From: JBBSAT01 sp044223665
Lineage (GTDB): Bacteria > Myxococcota_A > Polyangia > Polyangiales > Sandaracinaceae
DNA length: 64,000 nt
Assembly (NCBI GenBank): GCA_044223665.1
Contig: JBGALT010000004.1
Coordinates: 1 to 64,000, forward strand
Reading direction: 5' to 3'
This document shows, in pieces, positions 25,428 to 34,698 of the stretch (position 1 is its first letter; each line of letters opens with the position of its first letter). Under the pieces are notes generated by a model. It searched no databases. It was not told where the DNA came from and saw nothing but the letters and a program-made list of their open reading frames with translations. The translations under genes were made by a program, and so were the position numbers.

Positions 25428-27461
25428 GTGCCGCGCAAAGCGCCGACGAGACCGAAGAAGCCCGCCGCTCCGAAGGAGAAGACGCGTCGCTCTTCCCGGG
25501 CCGCCTCCGCATCCGTCGGCGGAGCGTCGGGGCTCGCGCGCACCGAGAGCCCCGCGATCGCGGGCGAGCACTTCTGTTCGGTGATCCTCGAGAACGTGCG
25601 GGAGGGGATCGCCGTCCACGATCGCGAGCTGCGCTTCGTGGCGATGAACCGATTCCTCGAGCAGACGCTGGGCGTCCCGCGCGACGCGATCCTCGGCAAG
25701 CGCTTGCTCGACTATGCCCCCCAGCTCGCCGGATCGGCCGTCGAGCGGGCGCTCCAGAAGGCGCTCGAGGGCGAGACCTCGGCCTTGCCGGACGCTCCGT
25801 ACACCTACGAAGGTCGCACGGTGTGGCTCGCGGCCGAGTACGCGCCGCTCCGCGCGGCCTCGGGCGAGATCCTCGGGGTGCTCGCGACCGCGCACGACGT
25901 GACGATGCGCGTGGCGGCGATGAGCGCGCTCCGCGACAGCGAGCGACGATTCCGCCAGCTCGCGGAGTCGATCCGCGAAGTGTTCTGGATGACGGACGTC
26001 GACAAGACGCGAATGCTCTACGTGAGCCCGGCGTACGAGCGCGTCTGGGGGCGCACGTGCGAGAGCCTCGTGCAGTCCCCCCGGAGCTGGCTCGAGGGCG
26101 TGCACCCCGAGGATCGAGAGGACCTTCTCCGCGCCCTCGCCACCAAGCAGCGGGACGGAACCTACGACGAGCAGTACCGCGTCGTGCGCCCCGACGGCGC
26201 CACGCGCTGGGTCCGGGATCGCGCGTTCCCGGTGCACGACACGGACGGCACGCTCGTGGCGATCGCCGGTCTGGCCGAGGACGTCACCGAGCAGCGCGAG
26301 ATCGAGGCGCAGCTTCGGCAGGCGCAGCGCATGGAGTCCACCGCGCAGCTGGCAGGCGGCGTCGCGCACGACTTCAACAACCTCCTCACCGTCATCTCGT
26401 CGAACTGCGAGTTCCTCCTCGACGCCCTCGAGGGCGACGCGGACGCATCGAACCTCGTGCACGAGATCCGTGGCGCCGGCGTGCGCGCGGCGGTGCTCAC
26501 GCAGCAGCTGCTCGCGTTCAGCCGCCGCCAGCTCCTCGAGCCCAAGGCCGTCGATCTGAACCAGGCGATCCGCGAGGTCTCCAAGATGCTCGGGCGCCTG
26601 GTCGGCAAGGACGTGCGCATCGCGAGCGAGCTCGACCCTCACGTGCGGCGCGCGCGCGTCGATCCAGGGCACCTGACCCAGCTCGTGATCAACCTCGCGC
26701 TCCACGCGCGCGACGCGATGCCGAGCGGCGGTGAGCTGACCTTGCGAACGCGCAACGCCGGGCCCGACGACGAGCGCGTGCTCGCGCGCCTCGACCGAAA
26801 GGGCGCGAGCCTCGGGTACGTGGTCCTCTCGATGACGGATACCGGCGTCCCGATCGCCGAGGACGAGGGGCCGCGCGTGTTCGAGCCGTTCTCCGCCAAG
26901 CGCGTGGGGGGCCGCGCGGGCGGCCTCGGGATGTCGGCCGTCCACGGCGTCGCGACACAGAGCGGCGGTACCGTGGAGGTACGGAGCGAGCCGGCCGGTG
27001 GGACCCGCTTCGACGTGTTCTTCCCGGCCGCGGCGGGCGACGTCGCACCGGTGGACGCCGAGCCCGCCAGCCCGAAGCGACCTCCGCGCGCCGGCCTCGG
27101 AACGGTGCTGCTCGTCGAGGACGACGCGCCGGTGCGGCGCGCCGCTCGAAGGATGCTGGAGGACGAGGGCTTCGTGGTCCTCGTCGCCAGCGACGGAAGG
27201 CACGCGCTCGACGTCTACCGCGAGCTCGGAGGGCCGGTGGACCTGGTGCTCACCGACGTCGTGATGCCCGAGCTCGGCGGCACGGGCCTCGCTCGCGAGA
27301 TCAAGCAGAAGCAGCCGAACGTGCCGATCCTCTTCACGAGCGGCTACACCGACGATCCCGAGGTGCAGCGGATGATCGACGCGGGCGAGGGCTTCCTCCA
27401 GAAGCCCTACTCGCGCGCCGAGCTGCTCGGGAAGGTCCGCGCATCGCTGCGCCGCGCTTGA
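25428..27461 (+). CDS. PAS-PAS hybrid histidine kinase with degenerate ATP site
   Basis: A 677-residue cytosolic sensor. A basic N-terminal tail is followed by two PAS domains (about 50-165 and 170-295), a HisKA dimer helix with H314 (GGVAHDFNNLL), a HATPase region and a receiver domain (about 558-675) with LVEDD, phospho-acceptor D610 in LVLTDVVMPEL and K659. The kinase core is odd: the N-box reads NLALHARDAMP, with His426 where the essential Asn is expected; the G1 box is DTGVPI instead of DTGxG; and the G2 region is Gly-rich but irregular (KRVGGRAGGLGM). ATP binding may be lost, making it a phosphatase or a phosphate acceptor. Start GTG 25428 follows GAGGAG. It lies 120 bases after the cyclase gene, on the same strand. 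Confidence 0.85.
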   Translation: MPRKAPTRPKKPAAPKEKTRRSSRAASASVGGASGLARTESPAIAGEHFCSVILENVREGIAVHDRELRFVAMNRFLEQTLGVPRDAILGKRLLDYAPQLAGSAVERALQKALEGETSALPDAPYTYEGRTVWLAAEYAPLRAASGEILGVLATAHDVTMRVAAMSALRDSERRFRQLAESIREVFWMTDVDKTRMLYVSPAYERVWGRTCESLVQSPRSWLEGVHPEDREDLLRALATKQRDGTYDEQYRVVRPDGATRWVRDRAFPVHDTDGTLVAIAGLAEDVTEQREIEAQLRQAQRMESTAQLAGGVAHDFNNLLTVISSNCEFLLDALEGDADASNLVHEIRGAGVRAAVLTQQLLAFSRRQLLEPKAVDLNQAIREVSKMLGRLVGKDVRIASELDPHVRRARVDPGHLTQLVINLALHARDAMPSGGELTLRTRNAGPDDERVLARLDRKGASLGYVVLSMTDTGVPIAEDEGPRVFEPFSAKRVGGRAGGLGMSAVHGVATQSGGTVEVRSEPAGGTRFDVFFPAAAGDVAPVDAEPASPKRPPRAGLGTVLLVEDDAPVRRAARRMLEDEGFVVLVASDGRHALDVYRELGGPVDLVLTDVVMPELGGTGLAREIKQKQPNVPILFTSGYTDDPEVQRMIDAGEGFLQKPYSRAELLGKVRASLRRA

Positions 27462-27505
27462 TCCGGCGCCCGTCCTCCGCGAGGGCCAGAGCGGGCGAGC
27501 CCCGA

Positions 27506-29488
27506 TCAGTCTTCGTCGCTGCGCAGCTTCGCGAGCACGCTCAGATCCTCGAGCGTGGTCACGTCGCCCATGACTTCCTTGCCGGCGGCCACGTCCTTGA
27601 GCAGACGGCGCATGATCTTGCCGCTCCGGGTCTTGGGCAGCGACTCGGTGAAGCGGATGTCGTCGGGGCGCGCGAACTTGCCGATCTCGGTCGCGACGTG
27701 GTCGAGCAGCGCCGCCTTGAGCTCCTTGCCGGGATGCTCGCCGCTCTTGAGCGTGACGAACGCGACGAGGGCTTGCCCCTTGAGGTCGTCGGGGCGACCG
27801 ACGACGGCGGCCTCGGCGACCGATCGATGCGCGACGAGCGCGCTCTCGATCTCGGCGGTGCCGAGGCGGTGACCGGCGACGTTCACCACGTCGTCGACAC
27901 GCCCCATCACCCAGAAGAAGCCGTCCTCGTCTTTTCGCGCACCGTCGCCGGTGAAGTACACGGGACAGTCGCTGCCCCCGGCGACCTCCATCTTGATCTT
28001 CGGAAAGCGCGTGAAATAGGTCTCGCGGAAGCGATCGTCGTCGCCGTAGACGGTGCGCATCATGCTCGGCCAGGGCCGGGTGATGACGAGGAGGCCTCCT
28101 TCGTTGGCCTTCGCCTCGGTGCCGTCCTCACGGAGCACCTTGGGCGAGACGCCGAAGAACGGGACCGTGCACGAGCCGGGCTTGGTCGCCACCGCGCCCG
28201 GGAGCGGCGTCATCATCATTCCGCCCGTCTCGGTCTGCCACCACGTGTCGACGATCGGGCAGCGCTCGTCGCCGATCTTTCGGCGGTACCACATCCATGC
28301 TTCGGGGTTGATCGGCTCGCCGACCGTTCCGAGCAGCCGCAACGACGAGAGGTCGTGCTTGTCGGGGTACTGATCGCCCCACTTCACGAACGCCCGGATC
28401 GCGGTCGGCGCGGTGTAGAGGATCGTGACGCCGTGACGCTCGATGATCGACCAGAAGCGGCCAGGATCGGGCTGGTTGGGAGCGCCCTCGTACATCAGGC
28501 ACGTGCCGCCGTTCGCGAGCGGGCCGTAGACGATGTAGCTGTGGCCGGTGACCCAGCCGACGTCGGCGGTGCACCAGTAGACGTCGGTGTCCTTCAGGTC
28601 GAAGACGTACTTCGTGGTCGCGTAGGTGCCGACCATGTACCCGCCGGTGGTGTGCAGGACGCCCTTGGGCTTGCCCGTGGTCCCCGACGTGTAGAGGATG
28701 AAGAGCGGCGTCTCGGCGGGCAGCTCCTCGGCGGGGCACTTGGCCGGCACCGTCTCCATGATCGTCGCCCAGTCGTGGTCGCGCCCGACGACCATCGAGA
28801 TCTCGTTGTGCGTGCGGCGCAGGACGACCGTGTGCTGGACGCAAGGCGTCTCGACGAGCGCCTTGTCCACGTTGGTCTTGAGCGGCACGACCGCGCCACG
28901 TCGCCATGCACCGTCCTGGGTGACGATGACCTTCGCCTGCGCGTCGTTCACGCGATCGCGGACGGCCTCGGCCGCGAAGCCGCCGAAGATCACGGTGTGG
29001 ATCGCGCCGATCCGGGCCGACGCCAGCATCGCGATCGCCGCCTCCGGCACCATGCCCATGTAGATCGCGATGCGGTCGCCCTTCTCGACGCCGAGCTTGC
29101 GCAGCACGTTGGCGAACTTCTGCACCTCGCGGTGGAGCTGCGCGTAGGTGTAGATGCGCTGATCACCGGGCTCCCCCTCGAAGACGAGCGCGGCCTTGTT
29201 CTTCCGCGGACCTTGGACGTGCCGGTCGAGGCAGTTGAACGCGAGGTTGGTCGTGCCGTCGGCGAACCACTTCGCGTGCGGCGCGTTCGAGAAGTCCAGA
29301 CCCTCCGTCGGTCGCTGGAACCAGTGCAGCTCCTCGGCGATCTCCAGCCAGAACGCGTCCGGCTCGGCGAGGCTCCGCGCGTGCATCGCCTCGTACTCCT
29401 GCCGCGACTTCACGAGAGCCTGCGCGGCGAACGCCGGCTGCGGCTCGAAGAGGCGTGATTCGCGCGAGACGCTGACGATGCTGGTCAT
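27506..29488 (-). CDS. acs: Acetyl-CoA synthetase
   Basis: A 660-residue AMP-forming acetate-CoA ligase (ATP + acetate + CoA to acetyl-CoA). YTSGTTGKPKGV is the P-loop-like ATP motif, WWQTETGG the acetate/adenylate pocket, YFTGDGARKDEDGFFWVMGRVDDV the hinge region, and PKTRSGKIMRRLL holds the C-terminal Lys that is acetylated in this family to switch the enzyme off. The length is normal. Transcribed alone, convergent with the hybrid kinase gene. It supports acetate scavenging. Confidence 0.95.
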   Translation of the reverse strand: MTSIVSVSRESRLFEPQPAFAAQALVKSRQEYEAMHARSLAEPDAFWLEIAEELHWFQRPTEGLDFSNAPHAKWFADGTTNLAFNCLDRHVQGPRKNKAALVFEGEPGDQRIYTYAQLHREVQKFANVLRKLGVEKGDRIAIYMGMVPEAAIAMLASARIGAIHTVIFGGFAAEAVRDRVNDAQAKVIVTQDGAWRRGAVVPLKTNVDKALVETPCVQHTVVLRRTHNEISMVVGRDHDWATIMETVPAKCPAEELPAETPLFILYTSGTTGKPKGVLHTTGGYMVGTYATTKYVFDLKDTDVYWCTADVGWVTGHSYIVYGPLANGGTCLMYEGAPNQPDPGRFWSIIERHGVTILYTAPTAIRAFVKWGDQYPDKHDLSSLRLLGTVGEPINPEAWMWYRRKIGDERCPIVDTWWQTETGGMMMTPLPGAVATKPGSCTVPFFGVSPKVLREDGTEAKANEGGLLVITRPWPSMMRTVYGDDDRFRETYFTRFPKIKMEVAGGSDCPVYFTGDGARKDEDGFFWVMGRVDDVVNVAGHRLGTAEIESALVAHRSVAEAAVVGRPDDLKGQALVAFVTLKSGEHPGKELKAALLDHVATEIGKFARPDDIRFTESLPKTRSGKIMRRLLKDVAAGKEVMGDVTTLEDLSVLAKLRSDED

Positions 29489-29593
29489 GGCAGGACGATC
29501 CTCCGGAAGAGCCGGAGCATCGCACGCACCGCGCGCAGGCGGTCAAGCGCCGCGGCTGTGTGGGTAGGATCGCGATGCGGTGCCGCGGCGAGC

Positions 29594-29668
29594 TGTGGCG
29601 GCGATGACTGCGACGACGGCGACCCGAATCGCTACCCGGGAGACACCGGGATCGCGCCCGGCTATCGC
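29594..29668 (+). pseudogene. MopE-type repeat remnant
   Basis: Within the 464-base gap between acs and the GST gene, one frame reads CGGDDCDDGDPNRYPG, a textbook MopE-type metal-binding repeat like those of the 10079-11491 lipoprotein. There is no matching protein before or after, and no ribosome site. It looks like a leftover of a deleted surface-protein gene. The rest of 29489-29952 shows nothing else. Confidence 0.45.
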
Positions 29669-29952
29669 AGCGGCCCATTCCGACGGTGCCTTCGCAGTCG
29701 CACGCGGGCGAGGGAGTCGCTCGTCGCGAGACGGAGGCGGCCGAGCGAGCCAGAGCTCGCGGGTGCGCGAGGGCAGAGCGCTCGCCTGCTCGCAGAGGCG
29801 GCGTAGCCGATGCGGATCTGCGGCGGTGGAGGCGACGGGCCCATCGCGTGATTCCTCCCGAAGCGACGAGCAACGCGCGTGCCGTTCCTCGCGCGCCGCC
29901 GAGCATCGTGGCACCTTGCGGCAAGCCCCGCCGCACCACAGGACGATCGCCC

Positions 29953-30570
29953 ATGCGCCTGCACTACCACCCGCTCTCGCCCTACTCGCGAAAGGTCGTG
30001 ATCGCGATCCAACACCGGGGCGACGACGTCGAGCTCGTCCAGATCCAGCTCGGGGCCGGTGCCCTGAAGCGTCCCGAGTACCTGGCGATGTCGCCGTTCG
30101 GGAAGATGCCGACGCTGGAGATGGACGAGGGGCCGCTCTTCGAGTCGACCTCGATCATCGAGCTGCTGGAGGAGCGGGGCCCGCGCGTGCTCTTGCCGGA
30201 GAACCTGCAGCGGGTCGCGCGTCACTGGGATCGCATCGCAGACCACTATCTCTTGCCTCCCTACGCCACGCTCTTCTGGGAGAACGGGACGGCGCAGGCC
30301 GATGCGGCGCGGAAGACCGCGCGAATCGCGTTCGACGTGCTGGCACGACGGCTCGAAGCAGTGCCCTTCCTCGCCGGGAGCTCGTTCACGCTCGGCGACG
30401 TCGGCGCCGCGATCGCGGTGGACGGTCTGGCGCACGAAGGAATCGCGACGCCGCGCGAGCTCGAGCCGTGGCTCGCTCGATGTCACGCGATCGAGGCGAT
30501 GCGCGCCTCGCGGGCGGCCGCGCTGCCGTTCATCGAGTCCACGCGCTCCATGCGCACGGCCAAGCGCTGA
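29953..30570 (+). CDS. Glutathione S-transferase family protein
   Basis: A protein of 205 residues. The N-terminal thioredoxin-like domain starts RLHYHPLSPYSRKVVIAIQHRG, with a Ser in the position that activates glutathione in many bacterial GSTs; SPFGKMPTLEMDEG holds the cis-Pro and LFESTSIIELLEE the glutathione-binding ES pair. The C-terminal helical domain follows (SSFTLGDVGAAIAVDGL). Probable role is conjugation or reduction of electrophiles; substrate unknown. The next gene starts two bases after its stop, so they are cotranscribed. Confidence 0.85.
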   Translation: MRLHYHPLSPYSRKVVIAIQHRGDDVELVQIQLGAGALKRPEYLAMSPFGKMPTLEMDEGPLFESTSIIELLEERGPRVLLPENLQRVARHWDRIADHYLLPPYATLFWENGTAQADAARKTARIAFDVLARRLEAVPFLAGSSFTLGDVGAAIAVDGLAHEGIATPRELEPWLARCHAIEAMRASRAAALPFIESTRSMRTAKR

Positions 30571-30572
30571 CC

Positions 30573-31457
30573 ATGCGGGACCGAGGCCCGTTCGCGATGC
30601 TCACCGCGCTCACGCTCGCCGCGTGCGGCGGCGCGACGCCGGTGGTGCGGCACGCCGAGGTCGCCGAGCGCTTTCAGGCCATCACGATCGGCACGGCCGA
30701 CCCCAACGGCATCGCGTGGGACGACGCGCGCGGATTGCTCTACGTCGCGGACGACGACGCGCCGCGCGTGCTCGTGATCATGAACGGAGTCGTGGTCGGC
30801 GAGCGCGGGCTCTCGGGCGCCGGCGACGGCGCGGGCGGGCTGGTGCTGCTCGGCGACGGCTCGCTCGCCGTCGTCCGGTACGGTGCCGACGGCGAGGGCG
30901 GCGTGGTCCGTCTGTTGTCGGACGAGGCGATCCGGCCCATCTCCGGCCTCGATGGCGCGCGACGGCGCCTCGGCGCTGCGAGCTGGGGGGATCTCTACGT
31001 GGCCTGGTACGGCGGCGAGCACGACGCGTGGGTCGGTGGCGTCGCGCGCGTCGATGCCCATGCCGGCGGCGAGACCGACGTCCTGATCGGCCTCGGCAAG
31101 GCGGTGGGCGTCGCCGTGATCGACGATCTTCTCGTCGTGTCCGATCAGAGCCACGACAGCCTCGTGGCCTGCCCGCTGCCGGAGTGCGCGGAGCGCAGCT
31201 TGCTCGCCGTGGTGCCGACCCCCGATCTGATGACGGCGACCGACACCGAGATCCTGGTGAGCAGCCTCGACGGGAACGTCTACGGCGTCACGCGGACCGG
31301 AGTGGTGCGCATCGTGGCGAGCGAGCTCGGCGGCGAGCCGCGCGGCCTCGCGTGGGACGGCGACGGACGGCGGCTCTTCGTGGCCGTGCACGACCCGAGC
31401 CCCGCCGCCGCGCACCGGATCGCGGTCGTCGAGCTCCCCGCGCCCAGCTCCCCGTAG
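30573..31457 (+). CDS. Lipoprotein with NHL/SMP-30-like propeller repeats
   Basis: A protein of 294 residues. The signal segment ends in LTLAACGG (Cys18). The mature part has repeated blade-like stretches (NGIAWDDARGLLYVADDDA, VGVAVIDDLLVVSDQS, PRGLAWDGDGRRLFVAVHD), as in NHL, SMP-30 or YncE-type beta-propellers. Envelope location is likely; enzymatic function cannot be inferred. It directly follows the GST gene. Confidence 0.68.
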   Translation: MRDRGPFAMLTALTLAACGGATPVVRHAEVAERFQAITIGTADPNGIAWDDARGLLYVADDDAPRVLVIMNGVVVGERGLSGAGDGAGGLVLLGDGSLAVVRYGADGEGGVVRLLSDEAIRPISGLDGARRRLGAASWGDLYVAWYGGEHDAWVGGVARVDAHAGGETDVLIGLGKAVGVAVIDDLLVVSDQSHDSLVACPLPECAERSLLAVVPTPDLMTATDTEILVSSLDGNVYGVTRTGVVRIVASELGGEPRGLAWDGDGRRLFVAVHDPSPAAAHRIAVVELPAPSSP

Positions 31458-31460
31458 GTG

Positions 31461-32879
31461 TCACGCCGCCGGCGCGATCTCCACGCGCAGGCCCGGCGCC
31501 TCGATCGCGAGCGCGTCGCGCACGACTTGCCAGCGCTGGCGCGACTTCGCGTCGTCGTCCTTCGGCACGAAGCGCACGAGCTCGACGCCCAGCGCCGCGA
31601 GCGCACGCGCGATGCGATGGCTCTGCTGGAGAGACGCGCTCCCGCGCGCGAGGCGGGCCGCGATGCGGACGCGCGCCTGCGGGGGCTTGGGCTCCATCGC
31701 GAGACGCAGCGCATCGAGCTCGCGCAAGGTCGCCGCGTCGAGCGCGTCGAGGCTCGTGTCGAGCGCGAGGTCGGTGATGCGCGAGCGCGCGATCCGCGCA
31801 GCATCGCCCACCGCGAGCCGCGATACGTGGAGCCACACCGTGGGCGCGCCCGTGTCGCGCGCTTCGTCGATCGCGCGCACGACCGCCTGGCCTTTCTCCG
31901 ACCGCGCACCCTCGAGCCAGGGCGCGACGCGCGCGAGGGGCGCCGCGAGCCCGCTGCCGCCACGGTGCGCCCAGTAGGCGTGCCACGCGCCGCCGCAGCG
32001 CGTGCGGAGCGCGCAGTCCAGACACGGCGGGCCGTGGCGCTTGTCGTTCTGGTTCTCGATGCCGGGCATCGCCTCGAACGTCGCACCGCGCGCGAGCTCG
32101 GCCTCGTTGGCCTCGACGGAGGCACCGATCCCCGCTTCGTCGCTCCATCCGACGCAGAGCGGCAGGCCGCAGTACGGGTTGAGCATGCGGATGCCGTGGC
32201 GCGCCGCGCGCGCGCGGGCCTCGCGGATCGCCGGCGCGAGAATCGCGTAGTCGGGCAAGAGCTCGGGGTGCTGCGCGGCGCGCCCGTGCGGCTGCACCGC
32301 CGAGAGCGAGATCGACGTCACGCCCGGGAGGCGCCGCGCGACGAAGTCGACGTACGCCGGCACGCGCTCGGCGGTGAGGCTCGCCGTCACCGGATTGAGC
32401 GCGACGCGGATCCCGTGCGCCAGCAGCGCGTCGATGCCGCGCAGGCACGGCTCGAAGGCTCCGGCCAGACCCGCGAGCGTGTCGTGGAGCGCGGCGTCGT
32501 CGGAGAGGAGGGAGACGAACGCGCTCGTGAGCCCGGCGGCGGCGAGCTCGGCGGCGTAGCCTTCGTCGAGGAGCACCGCATTGGTCTGGAGCTCGACGAA
32601 GGGCACGCCCCGGCTGCGCGCCTCGCGCACCAGCGCGACGAGCCGCTCGCGGTAGAGCGTCGGCTCGCCGCCGGAGATCGTCAGCGTCTGCTCGCCGCTC
32701 GCGACGAACGCCTCGAGCTGGCGCGCGATCTCCTCGGCCGGCGGCGTGCGAACCGCGTAGCTCTCGACGGGCACGTTGCAGAACGGACAACGCTCGTTGC
32801 ACGCCATCGTGAGGCGCAACAGGCCCTTGGTGACGTGGCTCGCCTCGCTGGCGTCGCTCAACACCGGAAGCGAGCGCAT
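31461..32879 (-). CDS. Radical SAM protein with SPASM-like C-terminal cysteines
   Basis: A protein of 472 residues starting at ATG 32879. The 4Fe-4S/SAM motif is CNERCPFC (C27, C31, C34), followed by TISGGEPTLYRERL (the SAM-contacting GGEP) and LQTNAVLL. In the middle, NPYCGLPLCVGW and PCLDCALRTRCGGAW give a Cys set like auxiliary-cluster SPASM/twitch domains, which are typical of peptide-modifying or cofactor-building enzymes. The C-terminal 150 residues are unusual and helical (DTSLDALDAATLRELDALRL). No short precursor peptide gene was found beside it, so the substrate is open. Confidence 0.8.
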   Translation of the reverse strand: MRSLPVLSDASEASHVTKGLLRLTMACNERCPFCNVPVESYAVRTPPAEEIARQLEAFVASGEQTLTISGGEPTLYRERLVALVREARSRGVPFVELQTNAVLLDEGYAAELAAAGLTSAFVSLLSDDAALHDTLAGLAGAFEPCLRGIDALLAHGIRVALNPVTASLTAERVPAYVDFVARRLPGVTSISLSAVQPHGRAAQHPELLPDYAILAPAIREARARAARHGIRMLNPYCGLPLCVGWSDEAGIGASVEANEAELARGATFEAMPGIENQNDKRHGPPCLDCALRTRCGGAWHAYWAHRGGSGLAAPLARVAPWLEGARSEKGQAVVRAIDEARDTGAPTVWLHVSRLAVGDAARIARSRITDLALDTSLDALDAATLRELDALRLAMEPKPPQARVRIAARLARGSASLQQSHRIARALAALGVELVRFVPKDDDAKSRQRWQVVRDALAIEAPGLRVEIAPAA

Positions 32880-32907
32880 GGGGCTCACGATACCACGCAC
32901 GCCCGCG

Positions 32908-34455
32908 TCATCGCCCGCGCGAGCGCTCGAAGATGGCGCGCACCGTGTCGATCGTGTCGGCCTCGCCGGCGGTCTTGTCGTCGCGGTAGCGCTTCACGCG
33001 CGCGAAGCGCAGCGCCAGGCCTCCGGGGTAGTGCGGGCTCTCCTGCACGTCGTTGAACGCGATCTCGACCACCTGCTCGGGCCGCACGTGCACCACGTAG
33101 CCGTCCTCGCTCGTGGCGAGCGCGCGGAAGCGCTCGGTCTGCCAGGTGAGCATCGCGTCGGTCATCCCCTTGAACGTCTTGCCGAGCATCACGAAGCCGC
33201 TCGTGCGCGGGTCGCGCGCGCCGAGGTGGAGGTTGCTCAGCCATCCCGTGCGACGCCCCGAGCCGCGCTCGACCGCGAGCACCACGAGATCGAGCGTGTG
33301 GGCCGGCTTGATCTTCCGCCACGCCGCGCCACGCGCGCCCGCCTCGTAGGGAGACGAGAGCGACTTCGCCATCGCGCCCTCGTGGCCCTCGGCGATCACC
33401 GTGGCGTAGAAGGCCTCGGCCGCCTCCAGGTCGGCGGTCACGATCGAGCGCACGCGCGCCGGCTCGGGCACTCGCTCGGCGAGCACGGCGCGTCGATCGA
33501 CGAGCGGTGCATCGAGCAGCGAGCGCCCGTCCACGTGCATCGCATCGAAGAACACCACCGAGAGCGCCCGCTCGGCGCGCAGCGCCTCGGGATCGCCGCG
33601 CTTGCCGAAGCGCTTCATCGTCTCCTGGAACGGCAGCGGACGGCGCTGCGCATCGAGCGCGATCGCCTCGCCATCCAGCACGAGCGAGCGGGCCGGCATC
33701 GCGCGAACGAGCTCGACGATCTCGGGCGCGCGCGCCGTCACGTCGTGGAGGGCCCGCGTGTAGAGCCGCACCTCGCCCTCCGCCTTGTGCACCTGCAGGC
33801 GCGCCCCGTCGAGCTTCGTCTCGAGCGCGAGCTCGCCGAGATCGGCGATCGCCTCGTCGAGATCCGGCGAGGGCGAGGCGAGCATCGGCAGGATCGGGCG
33901 GAACGGCACGAGGTCGTAGCGAGCGAGCGCCTCGGCACCGTGCGCGAGCAGCGCGGCGCCCACCTCGGGGATCGAGCCACCGAGCATCGCCGCGCGCCGG
34001 ACGGCGTCGGGCGCGATGCGGGTCGCGGCCGCGATCGCGTCGAGCATCACGCCGTCGAGCGCGCCCTGGCGCACGCCGCCGGTGAGGAGCGGACCGAGGA
34101 AGGCGCGCTCGGGCTCGGTCGCGCGTGCGTAGAGCCCGTGCAGGAGGCGCTGCCGCTCGGCCGCCGAGCCGGAGCCCTTGGTACGCGCGATCGTGTCGAG
34201 CACGGCGCTCGTCTCGGCCAGCGTCAGGGTGGGCTCGCTCGGGGCCGGGGGCGGCGCCAGATCGCGGATCGCGGCCCAGCCGATCCCGATCTTTCCCTGG
34301 ACGAGCTCGCCGATCAGGAAGGCGATCCCGATCGCGCGCACGTCGGGATCGAGCGCCGCGAGGGCCCCCGCGAGCCGGTCCCGCTTGGCGTTGCGGCCGC
34401 GCAGCGCGGCGACGTCGGCCGAGGCCTGGGCGAGATCACGGAGCAGCGTGGGCAC
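32908..34455 (-). CDS. ATP-dependent DNA ligase
   Basis: A 515-residue ATP-type DNA ligase of the bacterial LigB/archaeal-like class. The N-terminal DNA-binding domain covers about 1-200. The adenylation domain has ETKLDGARLQVHK with nucleophile K214, EAIAL for motif III-like metal binding, GHEGAMAK (motif IV) and AAWRKIKP (motif V). An OB-fold C-terminus follows. GTG 34455 is chosen because it opens directly with the helical domain (MPTLLRDLAQASADV); the frame stays open far upstream only as GC-driven antisense. These ligases assist repair beside the NAD-dependent LigA; no Ku gene is nearby. Confidence 0.9.
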   Translation of the reverse strand: MPTLLRDLAQASADVAALRGRNAKRDRLAGALAALDPDVRAIGIAFLIGELVQGKIGIGWAAIRDLAPPPAPSEPTLTLAETSAVLDTIARTKGSGSAAERQRLLHGLYARATEPERAFLGPLLTGGVRQGALDGVMLDAIAAATRIAPDAVRRAAMLGGSIPEVGAALLAHGAEALARYDLVPFRPILPMLASPSPDLDEAIADLGELALETKLDGARLQVHKAEGEVRLYTRALHDVTARAPEIVELVRAMPARSLVLDGEAIALDAQRRPLPFQETMKRFGKRGDPEALRAERALSVVFFDAMHVDGRSLLDAPLVDRRAVLAERVPEPARVRSIVTADLEAAEAFYATVIAEGHEGAMAKSLSSPYEAGARGAAWRKIKPAHTLDLVVLAVERGSGRRTGWLSNLHLGARDPRTSGFVMLGKTFKGMTDAMLTWQTERFRALATSEDGYVVHVRPEQVVEIAFNDVQESPHYPGGLALRFARVKRYRDDKTAGEADTIDTVRAIFERSRGR

Positions 34456-34591
34456 GGCGAGATCCTGCGGCGGCGAGGGCGCACGGCAAGCACTCCATCC
34501 CCCCTCCGAAGATGGAGGTCGTGCCGCGTCGGGAGCGCGGGGCCACGACCTGCGGCGAATGCGCGCCCTCGCCGAGGCCACCCATCCACGC

Positions 34592-34620
34592 TTGAAGCAG
34601 CCCCGCCGGGTTTCTACAAT
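34592..34620 (+). promoter_or_regulatory. Sigma70-type promoter for the Ser/Thr kinase gene
   Basis: TTGAAG at 34592-34597 and TACAAT at 34615-34620, separated by 17 bases, give a good housekeeping -35/-10 pair about 78 bases before the kinase ATG. It lies in an AT-richer pocket of the 243-base divergent region. Confidence 0.5.
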
Positions 34621-34698
34621 CGCTCGTCGGGCCCCCCGGCTCCGCACACTGCTTTTCCTTGTGCTTCCGGCCGATCCATCCGAGAGTCTCGGGCGAAA

